Positions 46,401 through 56,359 of a stretch of 64,000 nucleotides of DNA are shown one piece after another. The position numbers and the translations under genes were made by a program. Source of the DNA: Ptychodera flava. Its lineage: Eukaryota > Hemichordata > Enteropneusta > Ptychoderidae. Where the stretch lies: NCBI RefSeq assembly GCF_041260155.1, contig NC_091934.1, forward strand, positions 43,664,398 through 43,728,397. Reading direction: 5' to 3'. The notes below the pieces were generated by a model that was not told the DNA's origin, did not search any database, and worked only from the letters and a program-made list of their open reading frames with translations. How positions within the stretch are numbered: position 1 is the first letter of the stretch; the number at the start of each line of letters is the position of its first letter.

Positions 46401-48402
46401 CTTCTGTCAACTGGTGGAAAGCATCTGCGTGAGACACCGAGATGTGCCATCTGCTTAAATGATCGGCAATGCGATTGTCTTGACCTGAAAGATGCACTGC
46501 TCGAAGTTCGAAACTGTTAAGTGACATGACAAGCCACAGCTCTCTCAGGTACTGTAGCATGTGAGCATCTCTAGAACGCCCTGAATTGATTACATTAACA
46601 GTGGACATGTTATCACAATATAATTGAATGCGGAGGCCTTGCCATAAATGACCCCATAAGCGGCATGCTAAAAGTACTGTTAAAAGTTCAAGTGCGTTAA
46701 TGTGTATGTTTTGTTGCAGTATACCTGAAGGGAAAATGGAATGAAAATACAATCCCTTGTAAAAACCCCCGCAACCTGTGGTGCAGGCATCTGTTGAGAA
46801 AACAGCATCAGGGGAGCTCCATCTATGGTGTGGAATAACTGAGACACCATTGTACAGTGGTAAGAATGTACGCCACCAAACTAAATCTGCAAAGAACTGA
46901 GCGTCTAAGTAGATACGTGACGAGTTGTATTGAGCTCGAAATATTTGAAGCATACGTGATAAAAACACCCTGCCTGAGCGCACACAGGCTGACACTGCGT
47001 GTAATTTTCCTAACAAAGATTGAAACTGGCGTTTAGACACAAAAGTTTTATTGTACCAGTCATCTAACTCTGTGATAAGCATAGTTAATTTCTGTGCTGG
47101 GATAGACATAGTCATAGTAACTGTATTAAATTCTGTGCCTAAAAATACCATACATGTGGAAGGTGGTACAGCTTTGTCATGTGCCTCCTCCAACCCAAGT
47201 TGTGAAAGAAGTCTACCCAGAGAAGTGAAGGCTGCCTGTGCTTTTTCGGCCACCTCCACCCCTCCAAAATCATCCAAGTAATTGATTCCAACATAACCAG
47301 TTTGTCTATATAGATACATAACTGCATTAGTGGTGCGTTGACAAGCTGAAGCTGCTGATCTGAGTCCAAAGGGAAAAACAACGTCAAAATAAAAAAGATC
47401 ATTCCAGCAATAGCCTAATAGATTGTAATCCTTAGGATCAATGTATATTTGACGATATGCTCTGCGCAAGTCTCGTTTGAATAACAAACAACCAGGTCCT
47501 TTTTGCTGAATGAGGTCTGTGAATTGATCGATCGATGGGTAAGTTAGTTTTATGTAATATCCATCATAGAAGTCTGACGAAATCCCGTCATTAACTGCAA
47601 AGTTTGGCGGGAAACTCAAATCCATAACCACCCTACGGTGAACCGAATCCTTCTTGGGAACGGTCTGAAGCGGTGACAAAACCAACTGATTGGGAAGTAG
47701 TGGGTTACTTGTGAAAGGTCCTGCAGTGGCACCAGCTGCTACTTCTGTGGTGATGAAATGTTCAATGTCCTCTGCAAATTGGTACGCCGAAGCATGATTG
47801 CGAATTTCGAAGATTGGTACAGTGTCTCTGGTATAACCAACTGGCCAACCAAACTGGTGATAATCACAAATAATAAAGTCATGGTAGTTTTGAAGTAATG
47901 ATCGCCACAGTGGCAGATTCAGTTTTGTAGGAACAGGATAACAACAAATGCGATAATTGGGTGATCCTGACAGATGCACCTGTTTATGTGTTGTACAAAA
48001 GTATTCAAGTCTTGGCGTCATCAAGCCTGAGACTGAAGTAAAATCTGTACTTTCTTCGAGAAGTACTGTCTGTGTAAAGTTGTGGTCTTCTGAGTTAGGC
48101 TGACATAAGGAGGTCCCTGCAGTTGACCCGTGTGTTGGATATGGCTTTGGATCAATCGCTGTTGGTGATCTGAGCACAGTGAGGGGTGCAGAGAAGTTCA
48201 AACCTGGGGTAAGGGACCAGGTGTCCCGAGTATCCGAAATCGAATGAGCCTGAGAATAGGCAAATTGAGAAACTGTAGACACTGATTGAAAATCCGAAAG
48301 TGGTTGTGCTGACGGGAGACTGAGACTAGAAATTATTGGACAAAAATCACTTATGCTTGCAAGTGATGAAGAGTGAACAGATGGAGTGGGTTTGTATTCC
48401 GG
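46336..48402 (-). CDS. Reverse transcriptase-RNase H of the Ngaro element (in frame with gag after one UGA)
   Basis: The frame is continuous with gag from the codon after its TGA; the usual first in-frame codon listed is a GTG at 48282, and there is no obvious ATG start nearby. RT motifs: LQTVPKKDSVHRRVVMDLS, KRDLRRAYRQI, FGLRSAASACQRTTN and the catalytic NYLDDFGG. RNase H motifs: STDACTTGCGG, NALELLTVLLA, YCDNMSTV and the C-terminal HLSGQDNRIADHLSRW. No stops or shifts within about 689 codons. Confidence 0.92.
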   Translation of the reverse strand, partial: PEYKPTPSVHSSSLASISDFCPIISSLSLPSAQPLSDFQSVSTVSQFAYSQAHSISDTRDTWSLTPGLNFSAPLTVLRSPTAIDPKPYPTHGSTAGTSLCQPNSEDHNFTQTVLLEESTDFTSVSGLMTPRLEYFCTTHKQVHLSGSPNYRICCYPVPTKLNLPLWRSLLQNYHDFIICDYHQFGWPVGYTRDTVPIFEIRNHASAYQFAEDIEHFITTEVAAGATAGPFTSNPLLPNQLVLSPLQTVPKKDSVHRRVVMDLSFPPNFAVNDGISSDFYDGYYIKLTYPSIDQFTDLIQQKGPGCLLFKRDLRRAYRQIYIDPKDYNLLGYCWNDLFYFDVVFPFGLRSAASACQRTTNAVMYLYRQTGYVGINYLDDFGGVEVAEKAQAAFTSLGRLLSQLGLEEAHDKAVPPSTCMVFLGTEFNTVTMTMSIPAQKLTMLITELDDWYNKTFVSKRQFQSLLGKLHAVSACVRSGRVFLSRMLQIFRAQYNSSRIYLDAQFFADLVWWRTFLPLYNGVSVIPHHRWSSPDAVFSTDACTTGCGGFYKGLYFHSIFPSGILQQNIHINALELLTVLLACRLWGHLWQGLRIQLYCDNMSTVNVINSGRSRDAHMLQYLRELWLVMSLNSFELRAVHLSGQDNRIADHLSRWHISVSHADAFHQLTEGVSTTWVDAPVSLFRDLHFSL

Positions 48403-49770
48403 TCAGTCCTCGGCAACTGCCTCTGGTGCCATAGCTTTTTTACTGTTATTGCTCTGACAATCTTTTCCGCTGTGTGGTTCTGCAGTATTCTTAAATTTGT
48501 GACATCTGTAACAAATGTGGCGTCTAAAGCATTTATCTCCCCACTCACAGGTCTGGAAATTGAATTTGTAGCAAATGTCACTTTTCTTGTCAGTGTTCTT
48601 CTTTACTGTGTTGTCGTTTACTTGTTTTACTGATTTTAGGGTGTCTGGGGAGAGTATTTCTTTCTCATACTGATCGAAAGAATTTTTCCACTCCAGTTCT
48701 CCACACTGTATCTTCTCTAAAATGGTACCATGGAAATTCAGAACATCCAACCAATCGTGTTTGTGTGCAAGCCGCATTAAGTTTTGCAGATGTAATAATC
48801 TGTGGCTGCGTTCTGTATGTAACATAGGCAGATATGTAGAATTGATGATTTCCAGTTCACCTCTGACTAATTGCGCCACTGTCAGACTGTCAAACTTTGG
48901 TACCTTTCCTCCTTTTTCTCGAGGTAGGCGTAAGTGAGGCCAACGAACTCTAGACTCGTCGACTGTACCAGGAGCCTGAATGTCTCTAGGGGATTTGCCT
49001 GTCTTACCTTGTGTTGATGATGGATGAACAAAATGATGATTAGAACTGATGAGTGTGTCCTGTCCAGCGGCAGGCCTGTGAGATACGCCAAATGCTGAAT
49101 CGAGCACCTGAGCTAGTTGGGCGTCGGTTGCATGGTTAGCATTTGTATCACGACGTAAAGTTTCAATGGTGGTCTTCTGACCGTTGTCCCCAGCACTGAT
49201 TGTTGCGGGTGAGCGCGAGTTAGCCGAGGTATTAGTAAGAGGCGGAGTGGCAATCAGATGTGAAACATTACTAGTCGTGTGACCTAACGACTTTGTAGTG
49301 CTCTGTTGATGACTGGTACTTAAACTGGCTGATGAGTCAGACGTAAGAGGTGAGGATACGAGAGGTCGGTGTGCGTTACTTGTGGTGTCGTCCTCGATAC
49401 GGAGAGAATGGACTTCCCGCTCTAAATGTTTAATGCGTTGTTCCAGTTCATGCTGTGCGCGTTTTTGCAGCAACAAAGTTCTTTCTATCAAAAGTTCTTG
49501 TTCCTTTTCCTTTAAGCGGTCGAACTCTGAAATGTTTGTCGTTTGGTCACTAGAAACTGAAGGGGCTTTACTTGCCGTACCTTTCTCTGTCACATGTTGA
49601 GTTGTAACCAGACCAGTGCAGTTTGGGCCAGGTTGCAATCCCATAGCACGATGCCCTTTCACTGCTTGCTTACAGCCTGAACAAATCGGTGCACGGCGTT
49701 CAGATTGTGGTGGATTTTCCGCATCGGAACCTTCTGGGGACTGTGCTGGCGTGTTTTCTTGATCCGACAT
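48403..49770 (-). CDS. Gag-like protein of the Ngaro element
   Basis: This is a 455-residue ORF starting MSDQENTPAQ, 37 bp inside repeat A1. An N-terminal CSGCK...C cluster (residues about 31-50) is followed by a charged coiled coil (about 84-125), a Ser/Thr-rich linker (about 128-230), and a helical region (about 285-385). Near the C-terminus is a Cys/His cluster CYKFNFQTCEWGDKCFRRH then CYRCHK, resembling CCCH and knuckle zinc fingers for nucleic-acid binding. It ends at TGA 48403-48405. Confidence 0.85.
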   Translation of the reverse strand: MSDQENTPAQSPEGSDAENPPQSERRAPICSGCKQAVKGHRAMGLQPGPNCTGLVTTQHVTEKGTASKAPSVSSDQTTNISEFDRLKEKEQELLIERTLLLQKRAQHELEQRIKHLEREVHSLRIEDDTTSNAHRPLVSSPLTSDSSASLSTSHQQSTTKSLGHTTSNVSHLIATPPLTNTSANSRSPATISAGDNGQKTTIETLRRDTNANHATDAQLAQVLDSAFGVSHRPAAGQDTLISSNHHFVHPSSTQGKTGKSPRDIQAPGTVDESRVRWPHLRLPREKGGKVPKFDSLTVAQLVRGELEIINSTYLPMLHTERSHRLLHLQNLMRLAHKHDWLDVLNFHGTILEKIQCGELEWKNSFDQYEKEILSPDTLKSVKQVNDNTVKKNTDKKSDICYKFNFQTCEWGDKCFRRHICYRCHKFKNTAEPHSGKDCQSNNSKKAMAPEAVAED

Positions 49771-49807
49771 AATGTATGAAAGACCTTCACATCAAATACT
49801 AGTGAGA

Positions 49808-49940
49808 GTGAATTTTTGAGCAGCTCACTAAAAGTCGACTGCTGTGAACAAGATGGCTGACACATCACAAGTGACATCAGTAAAGGCGGGAAAATACTCA
49901 ACATAGAGGGCGCCCCTAATTAACCCCAAGCAGTTGGGTC
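49808..49940 (-). repeat. 5' repeat A1 of the Ngaro element
   Basis: Its 133 bp are identical to A2 at 44748-44880. In element orientation it begins at the 5' terminus and ends about 37 bp before the gag ATG, so it probably contains the promoter. Confidence 0.92.
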
Positions 49941-50760
49941 AAAATGAACATGTCAGTGCCAAAAATATGCAAATGAGGGGAAAAAAGAAAAATCCATGCA
50001 AATGGCTAAAAACTCAGTAAACAGTGGTCAGATTTGGTTGAAACTTGGTATGCAGAATTAGGTATTCTAAAGTATGTGTGCAAAAATTGGGATGAAATTT
50101 GCATGATTGTATTTTTAGGGTATTTTTTTCCGTTTTTAGTCAAAAAATCTTGTTCTCTGAAATCGCTCATCTGATTGCTATGAAACTTCATATTCATGTT
50201 CCTCAGAATGGCCTCAGTCATGCTTGTGCAAATTGTATTGATATTGTCATATTTGTAATTTTGGGGCAATTTTCATAATTTTTGATAAAAAAATTTTTAT
50301 CCAAAAACTACTGATTTGATAGCTTTGATATTTGGTATACAGGTATCTAAGATTAATCCCAATATAATGTATTGAAGGTATGTTGAAACTGGCAATTTTT
50401 TTATTTTGGGGCAATTTTTGCCTTTTTGGTCAAATATTTTTTCTCCTAAACTTGTGATCTGGTAGCTTTGATATCTAGTGTACAGGTTCCTAGGGTTTAT
50501 GTTAATTTGATATATTTAAAATTAGGATGAAATCTGCAATTTTGTATTTTGGGGGGCAATTTTTCTCATTTTTGGTCAAAAAATTTGTTTCTCAAAATTT
50601 ACTAGTCTGATTGCTTTGATATTTAGTAAACCGGTTCTTAGGGTTTTTGTTAATAAGATACATTGAAATTAAGTTGAAATCCGGAATTTTGAATTTTTGG
50701 GGCAACTTTGCGAAACTTTCAGTTTTACTGAGATATCTTTCATTTTGTATTTTTAAGATT
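49941..50760 (+). mobile_element. Right part of the interrupted hairpin-headed element: core repeats of about 145-150 bp
   Basis: Units contain (t)ttggggcaattttt, ttggtcaaaaaatttg and gctttgatatttggtatacaggt strings near 50100, 50250, 50400, 50550 and 50690. The same core motif occurs at 20830-21070, 40350-40560 and 42000-42300. Confidence 0.7.
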
Positions 50761-50769
50761 TTTTTTGGT

Positions 50770-51575
50770 AATTTTATACCTACTGGAACTAAGAGTATAT
50801 AATGTGGTGATTTAGTAAGCATTTGATATGGTAAACTGTATTTGGTGTTGAAATGCAGTAAAAAAATCCTGGCAGATTTTGAAAAAATTCCAAACAAATA
50901 AATAAAAAATTCAGCCAGAGAAGGTTTGACAAAACAAAAAGATGGGAGAGTGGGGAAAAAAGAATGTACAATGGATCGGATAAAAAAGATACTGTAATGT
51001 ACCTCATCGATCTTCCAGACACCGTCCCTTATCAAATAGTCCACCCCGATGTATTTTTGTGCGCAATTAACCATGCAGTGTATTTTAGTTTAAGATGTCA
51101 AGTTAGGTAAGGATTTGAAAGGATGGTCAAGTTCACCACAGTTTAATTTTATCTCTTGTTTCATCATCCTTGTGTAATTGGTTAAGTTTGTAAGTTGTTC
51201 CAGATGTTGATGCACCAGCTGTTCTGGAAGAAAACAATGTTTACTTTTTCCTGTAGGGTTTCTGAGTTGATGATTGTATGTTGAAATTTCTCCATGTATC
51301 TGGTGTATGGGCAAAGTGTAAACATTGGTTGCATGTTATGTATTTCAGTCTATGTCAAATATTGTAAATGAAAAATCAAGAACAGTTTACTGTGTACTTG
51401 TAAAAGATAACATATTTGTCAATACATAAACTGCCTTGCAGATTGATTGTCTTAAAGATTATCACAGGAGTAGAAAAGGAAAAGAAACTAATCAACTATC
51501 AAAGTGCTGTAACATATTCACTCTCAGTGCCTGTATAGGTCTATACTTAACTATTTTATCATAACATTCACCTGT
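50770..51575. other. No gene recognised
   Basis: AT-rich sequence; the minus-strand ORFs are low-complexity and lack motifs. Confidence 0.45.
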
Positions 51576-51579
51576 TCGT

Positions 51580-53340
51580 TATATCCATGAGCCAAGGCAC
51601 ACTTGGGGTCAATGTCATCACTCTGTGCCAGTCTGTGTATGTCAGTCTGTCTGTATATGTATGTCCATGTTTCATACAATTGTTGACTTGTTTTGATAAC
51701 TATATGGGAGCGAACAGTGATGTTGTCACTATTTTTTTAAAATAAAGGAAGAAAAACAACTCAAATTAAACAAAGATTTATCTTATTTTATTCTAGACCT
51801 TAATTTTTGCCTCCAGCACTAGTAGACCTCCCTATGACTGTAATCCTGAAATTCCATTTCTACATGCACAAGTCCCACCATCCATTTAATTGAAAACAAC
51901 AGGAATAAAACCAGGTCTGGTCATATGGAATGGTTGAAAATGGTCTAATAATTAGCTAGCATGATTGTTAATTGACAGTTCTTAGTCAAATTTAAAGCCG
52001 CCGCCCCCGCAGTATCTTTGCATAATTTATATACCAAAGAAATACCATCCAGTCTTTGGAGAGATGTTTTTGATTCCCATTGTTAAGCCATATTGTCTTT
52101 TAAATGTCACTTAAATAGTATTTTGATCCTTGGTAGTGAATTTTGTGAATTCAGATGCTTTTCAGCGTATTTGAGCCACAACTCAGTTTATTTAGTTGTA
52201 AAAATATGAGTTGTGCATTTGTTGCCAATATTTGAAAAAATGTATGAAGTCATACTTTGATAATCACTTTAAGACAATTGCTGCATTGGATTTCATCGTA
52301 TTGAAAAAATGCTAAAAAGAGATACAGCTAATTGGCCTTTAGCAATCATTATCCCTCCACTACATAGGACTTAGAAATGATTTATTCTACACAAATGGTT
52401 TTGTCATTTATCATTTCCAAAATAATGTGAGTTTCAAATATTAGTGTACAAAGACATTAAGCAGTATCATGTTAATTAATTGGTAAATTACATATTCAAA
52501 GATCTTTGGTCACCAGTATGCTATGTCAGCATTAAATTTAATGAAACATATTTCAGATGTTGATCTCTTGGAACTGTAGCACTGTGTGAAGACATTAAGC
52601 AGTATCATGTCAATTAATTGTTAATTTGCATATTTGATGAACTTTCATAGTTGGTGTGATATGTCTAGAAATGCTGTGGCAAATTTGATTAAAGTCTGTA
52701 CAGATAAAATAATCGCAATCATACCAATCCATAATCCAATGACAGTAGGTCGGAATGTTAATCTTACAGTGTTGCAATAGCATGCAAAGATATACAGCAG
52801 TATCATATCAATTAGCTGCTGATTTGCATATTTAATGAATTGTTAGTCCCCACGGACATAATTAGGCTGATATGTCAAGAAATACTTCATCAAATTTCAT
52901 GAAACTTGGTACGGAAGTTGAGCTTACATGTACGTTGCTTTAACAGTGAATAAAGACGTTTATCCATGTCATGTTAAAGAAATTTTATTTGCATATTTAA
53001 TGAACTTTCCTTATCAGAGTGATATGTCCAAAATTACTGCATCAAATTTGATAAAACTTTGTACAGATGTTGATCTCAAGGTGCTGTAATAGAATGCAAT
53101 GACATTTAGAGGTACATTGAAATTAAATGCTAATTTGCATACATAGTGAATTTTGGTTTCAGGGTGAATGTCTAGAAGCACAGTGCATCAAATTCTATGA
53201 AGTACGTGTTGTACAGGTGATAATCTGTCAGTACAATTAAATTGGATGCAGAAATATCTAGCAACATCCTATCGATTAATTACTAAGTGATATATGTAAT
53301 GACTTTTCGTAATTACGGTGTCAGCTCAGATTTGCTTTAC
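51580..53340. mobile_element. Probable hairpin/TG-rich headed element with core repeats of about 170 bp
   Basis: A gagccaaggcacacttgg head and GTCAGTCTGTCTGTATATG tract near 51590-51665 are followed, after about 750 bp, by repeats with ttaatttgcatatttgatgaact (about 52500, 52625, 52815, 52985, 53140). A tagtccccacggac string at 52848 is shared with 54537. The right boundary is not defined. Confidence 0.5.
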
Positions 53341-53424
53341 ATGTATGTGTGCTACATTCGATATGCGAGGCATGTAACATAATAACATAACTTACCTTGT
53401 AACTTACCTCGTTTATGTTTGCAG

Positions 53425-53491
53425 TTGTCAGCAATCACTGGGCAATCATCAGCACCACCTAATCCAAACTGTCAATCTATATGTCTACCAG
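53425..53491 (+). CDS. TNF receptor superfamily member, early exon
   Basis: Between acceptor tttgcag and donor gtaaga, 67 nt in phase 0 encode LSAITGQSSAPPN...CQSICLPG. The last residues join at phase 1 to the next exon as CLPGQHRDP, the start of a TNFR cysteine-rich domain. The preceding exon with the signal peptide was not found in the window with confidence. Confidence 0.65.
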
Positions 53492-53892
53492 GTAAGAAGA
53501 TAATCCCTGGAACGGTTTCATAATTTTGTCAATTTTTTCCTCACTTACCTACTTGTACGATGTTGTTTTCTTACTATGAACAGTTATGAATTTGCTATAC
53601 ATGTAATTGAAGTACTTTAATTGTCCAACACAATTTGTGGATTTTACAATACAGGTCAAGTATTTTTAAGTTATAATGCAACAATTAATCAACAGAGCTC
53701 AAGTGTAATAGTACCATTTGTAATACTTCACTTTCTAATGAAACAAAATATTGCTAGTTATTGTCATAACGAGAGGAGATTTCTCATTTGAATGTGAGGA
53801 TACAGTTTCATTACAAAGTTACTTATAATAATATATCATACTTATTATTTTTCAACCTGTCAGATAAGTTGTACTGTACTGTACTGTTACAG

Positions 53893-54165
53893 GACAGCAC
53901 AGAGATCCAGCCAGCTCAGTAACCTGTCAGGGTAAAAATATTTCATGTACACCTTGTGAAGACCATACATATGTTGATGTTCGAAATACTGGTGATCGTT
54001 GCTGGAATCATTACATATGTAACAATTATACCGAAATAGAGATAGAAAAAGGAACAAAGACCAGTGACACAAAGTGTATATGCAGAGATAACTTCTATAA
54101 GACTCCAGGAGATGATTGCCATCAGTGGACAAAATGCAAGAAAGGCTATGGAGTAGTTAGACAAG
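53893..54165 (+). CDS. TNF receptor superfamily member, CRD exon
   Basis: Acceptor ttacag and donor gtaaca bound a 273-nt, phase 1-1 exon. The translation has ten cysteines in TNFR spacing: CQGKNISCTPCEDHTYVD, RCWNHYICNN, TKCICRDNFYKTPGDDC and KCKKGYGVVRQ. TNFRs are type I ectodomains that bind trimeric TNF ligands. The CxxC and GT/Y..D patterns fit CRD1-CRD2 of CD40/NGFR-like members; the exact subfamily is not resolved. Confidence 0.88.
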
Positions 54166-54357
54166 GTAACAGGGACTGTCAACTCATATCTCAGCTCACT
54201 GTACTTGTTTGCACAGTGAAAAAAAAACAGTTACAATAAAAATTGCCACAGACGTCATCATTCCACATGTAGAGCTCACATGTACTTGATCTTCAGGATG
54301 AATTACAGTTGCATGTGTATGTTGTTGCATTTTATAGTGCAGTAACAGAACAGTTAC

Positions 54358-54425
54358 CCCCCCCCCCCCCGGACATTTAGTACCAATTAAGACATTTGCC
54401 ACCTACCATTTACACACACACACAC
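54358..54425. repeat. Poly-C and (CA)n tracts in TNFR intron
   Basis: Fourteen C (54357-54370) and a CACACACACACACAC run (54412-54427), within a stretch of repeated acatttgccacc/atttaccacc strings. A related ggtggtaattgtc-type stretch on the other sense lies at 59250-59390. Confidence 0.75.
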
Positions 54426-54535
54426 ACCCCAGCTATTTACCACCAGACACATACCACACAAGACATTTGCCACCCGAACAATTACCCCCTCTCTTAAAAT
54501 ATAATTGTAAAGGATGTCTGATTCATTGTCTTTAT

Positions 54536-55965
54536 TAGTCCCCACGGACACCGTTCAAAGTTGGTACAAGAATATTGACCAATTTCATAGATATGCACGT
54601 CGATTTGTTTCGTGATACGATCCAATATGGCCGCCAGGCGGCCATTTTATTACAATTTTTTTCATATACAGAGCCATAACTCAGACATGTTTTAACCGAT
54701 TTTATTCAAAGTTGGTACAAGGACATTGACCAATGTCATAGATATGTACGTTGATTTGTTTTGTGATACGATCCAATATGGCCGCCAGCGGCCATTTTAT
54801 TACAATTTTTTCATATACAGAGCCATAACTCAGACATGTTTTAACCGATTTTATTCAAAGTTGGCACAAGGACATTGACCAATGTCATAGATATGCACGT
54901 CAATTTGTTTTGTGATACGATCCAATATGGCTGCTGTGTGGCCATTTTGTTATGATTTTTTCATATACAGAGGCATAACTCAGGCATATCTCAACCAATT
55001 TTATTCAAATGTGGTACAAGGACATTGACCTATGTCATACATATGTACGTTGATTTGTTATGTGATACGATCCAATATGGCCGCCAGGCGGCCATTTTAT
55101 TACAATTTTTTTTATATACAGAGCCATAACTCAGACATGTTTCAACCGATTTTATTCAAAGTTGGTACAAGGAGATTGACTAATGTAATGCATATGCATG
55201 TTAATTTGTTATGTGATACGATCCAATTTTGTTACGATTTTTCATGTACAGAGCCATAATACTCTCAGGCATATCTCAACCGATTTTATTCAAAGTTGGT
55301 ACAAGGACATTAACCTATGTCATACATATGTATGTCAATTTGTTTCATGATATGATCCAATATGGCTGCATGGCAGCCATTTTGTTACAATTTTTTCGTG
55401 TCCTTAGCCAAAACTTGGGCATGTCTCAACTAATTTATTCACCGATTTTATTCAAACTTAGTACAAGGACATTGACCTATGTCATACATATGCACATTGA
55501 TTTGTTTTATGATACAATCCAATATGGCCGCCGTGTGGCCATTTTTTTCCGATTTTTTCATGTCCGGAACCATAACTCAGACATGTATCAAGCAAATTTA
55601 TTCAAAGTTTGTACAAGGACATTGACTTATTTATACATATGTATGTCGATTGGTTTCACGAGATGGTCCAATATGGCCACATGGTAGCAATTTTGTTATG
55701 GTTGTTCCATGTCGAGAGCCATAACTCTGGCAAGTCTCAACTGATCTTATTCAAAGTTGGTACATGTACATTGACTTACGTCATACATATACATGTTGAT
55801 TTTTTAAACAGTAAGATCAAATATCGCTGCATGGCGGTGATTTTGTTACAATTTTCAAATGTACAGAGCCATAACTCAGACATATTTCCACCAGTATCAT
55901 TCAAAGTTGGTACAAGGACATTGACCTATTTCATACATATGCTCATCAATTTGTTCACGTCATGT
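54536..55965. repeat. Ten-unit tandem array of about 150 bp in TNFR intron
   Basis: The marker ttggtacaagga-like string is at 54561, 54712, 54861, 55011, 55162, 55296, 55458, 55608, 55757 and 55907. Each unit holds catagatatgnacgt, gatacgatccaatatgg and a palindrome ATGGCCGCC(a)GGCGGCCAT or variant, then cagagccataactcagaca. The array starts at tagtccccacggac. Long ORFs across it are by-products of the repeat. Confidence 0.92.
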
Positions 55966-56350
55966 AGCAGTAACATGTCAATTATTGAAGTTTCGTAAGT
56001 AGGTGATATGTCAAGAAATACGTACTGCATCAAACTCATGAAATTTTATACAGATGTTAACTGATGTTAAGCTCACATTGCTTTAACATTGAAAAAACAT
56101 TTATCAGTGTCATTTTAATTAATTTGTAATTGCATAAGTAATGAACTTTCCTAATTAGGGTGATATAGCCACAAATTAATACAACGGCAAATGTGATGAA
56201 ACTCGATACAGATGTTGATCTCATAGTGTTGTAAATACTGCATCAAACTTTATGAAATATGGTACCAGTGATAATCTGTCAAGTGTTAGAATTGTATGCA
56301 AAAATGTTTTACAACATCCTATTGATTAATCCTAGTTGACTCATTTTATG
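55966..56350. repeat. Continuation of the element: tgcat-type core repeats
   Basis: Units with tcatgtcaatt and gatatgtcaagaaata or gatatagccacaaatta resemble those of 52440-53340, suggesting that both arrays belong to related elements. Confidence 0.55.
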
Positions 56351-56359
56351 AACTTTAGG

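Larger units (their letters stand above)
44575..49944 (-). mobile_element. Ngaro-type tyrosine-recombinase retrotransposon, apparently intact
   Basis: In element orientation (minus strand) the order is A1 (49808-49940), gag-like ORF, RT-RNase H, tyrosine recombinase, B1, A2, B2. This is the split-direct-repeat arrangement of Ngaro elements; there is no LTR, integrase, aspartic protease or DIRS-type methyltransferase. The insertion lacks a target-site duplication and lies inside the element headed at 44397. The identical A repeats and open frames point to a young copy. Confidence 0.93.

Noticed and set aside
44575..49944. LTR retrotransposon or DIRS1-type element
   Set aside because: No integrase, protease or simple LTRs, and no methyltransferase domain or inverted terminal repeats; split direct repeats plus YR indicate Ngaro type.
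55032..55998. Overlapping ORFs of 75-152 codons across the TNFR intron
   Set aside because: They are translations of the 150-bp tandem array; the same phrase repeats with each unit and shifts frame with indels.
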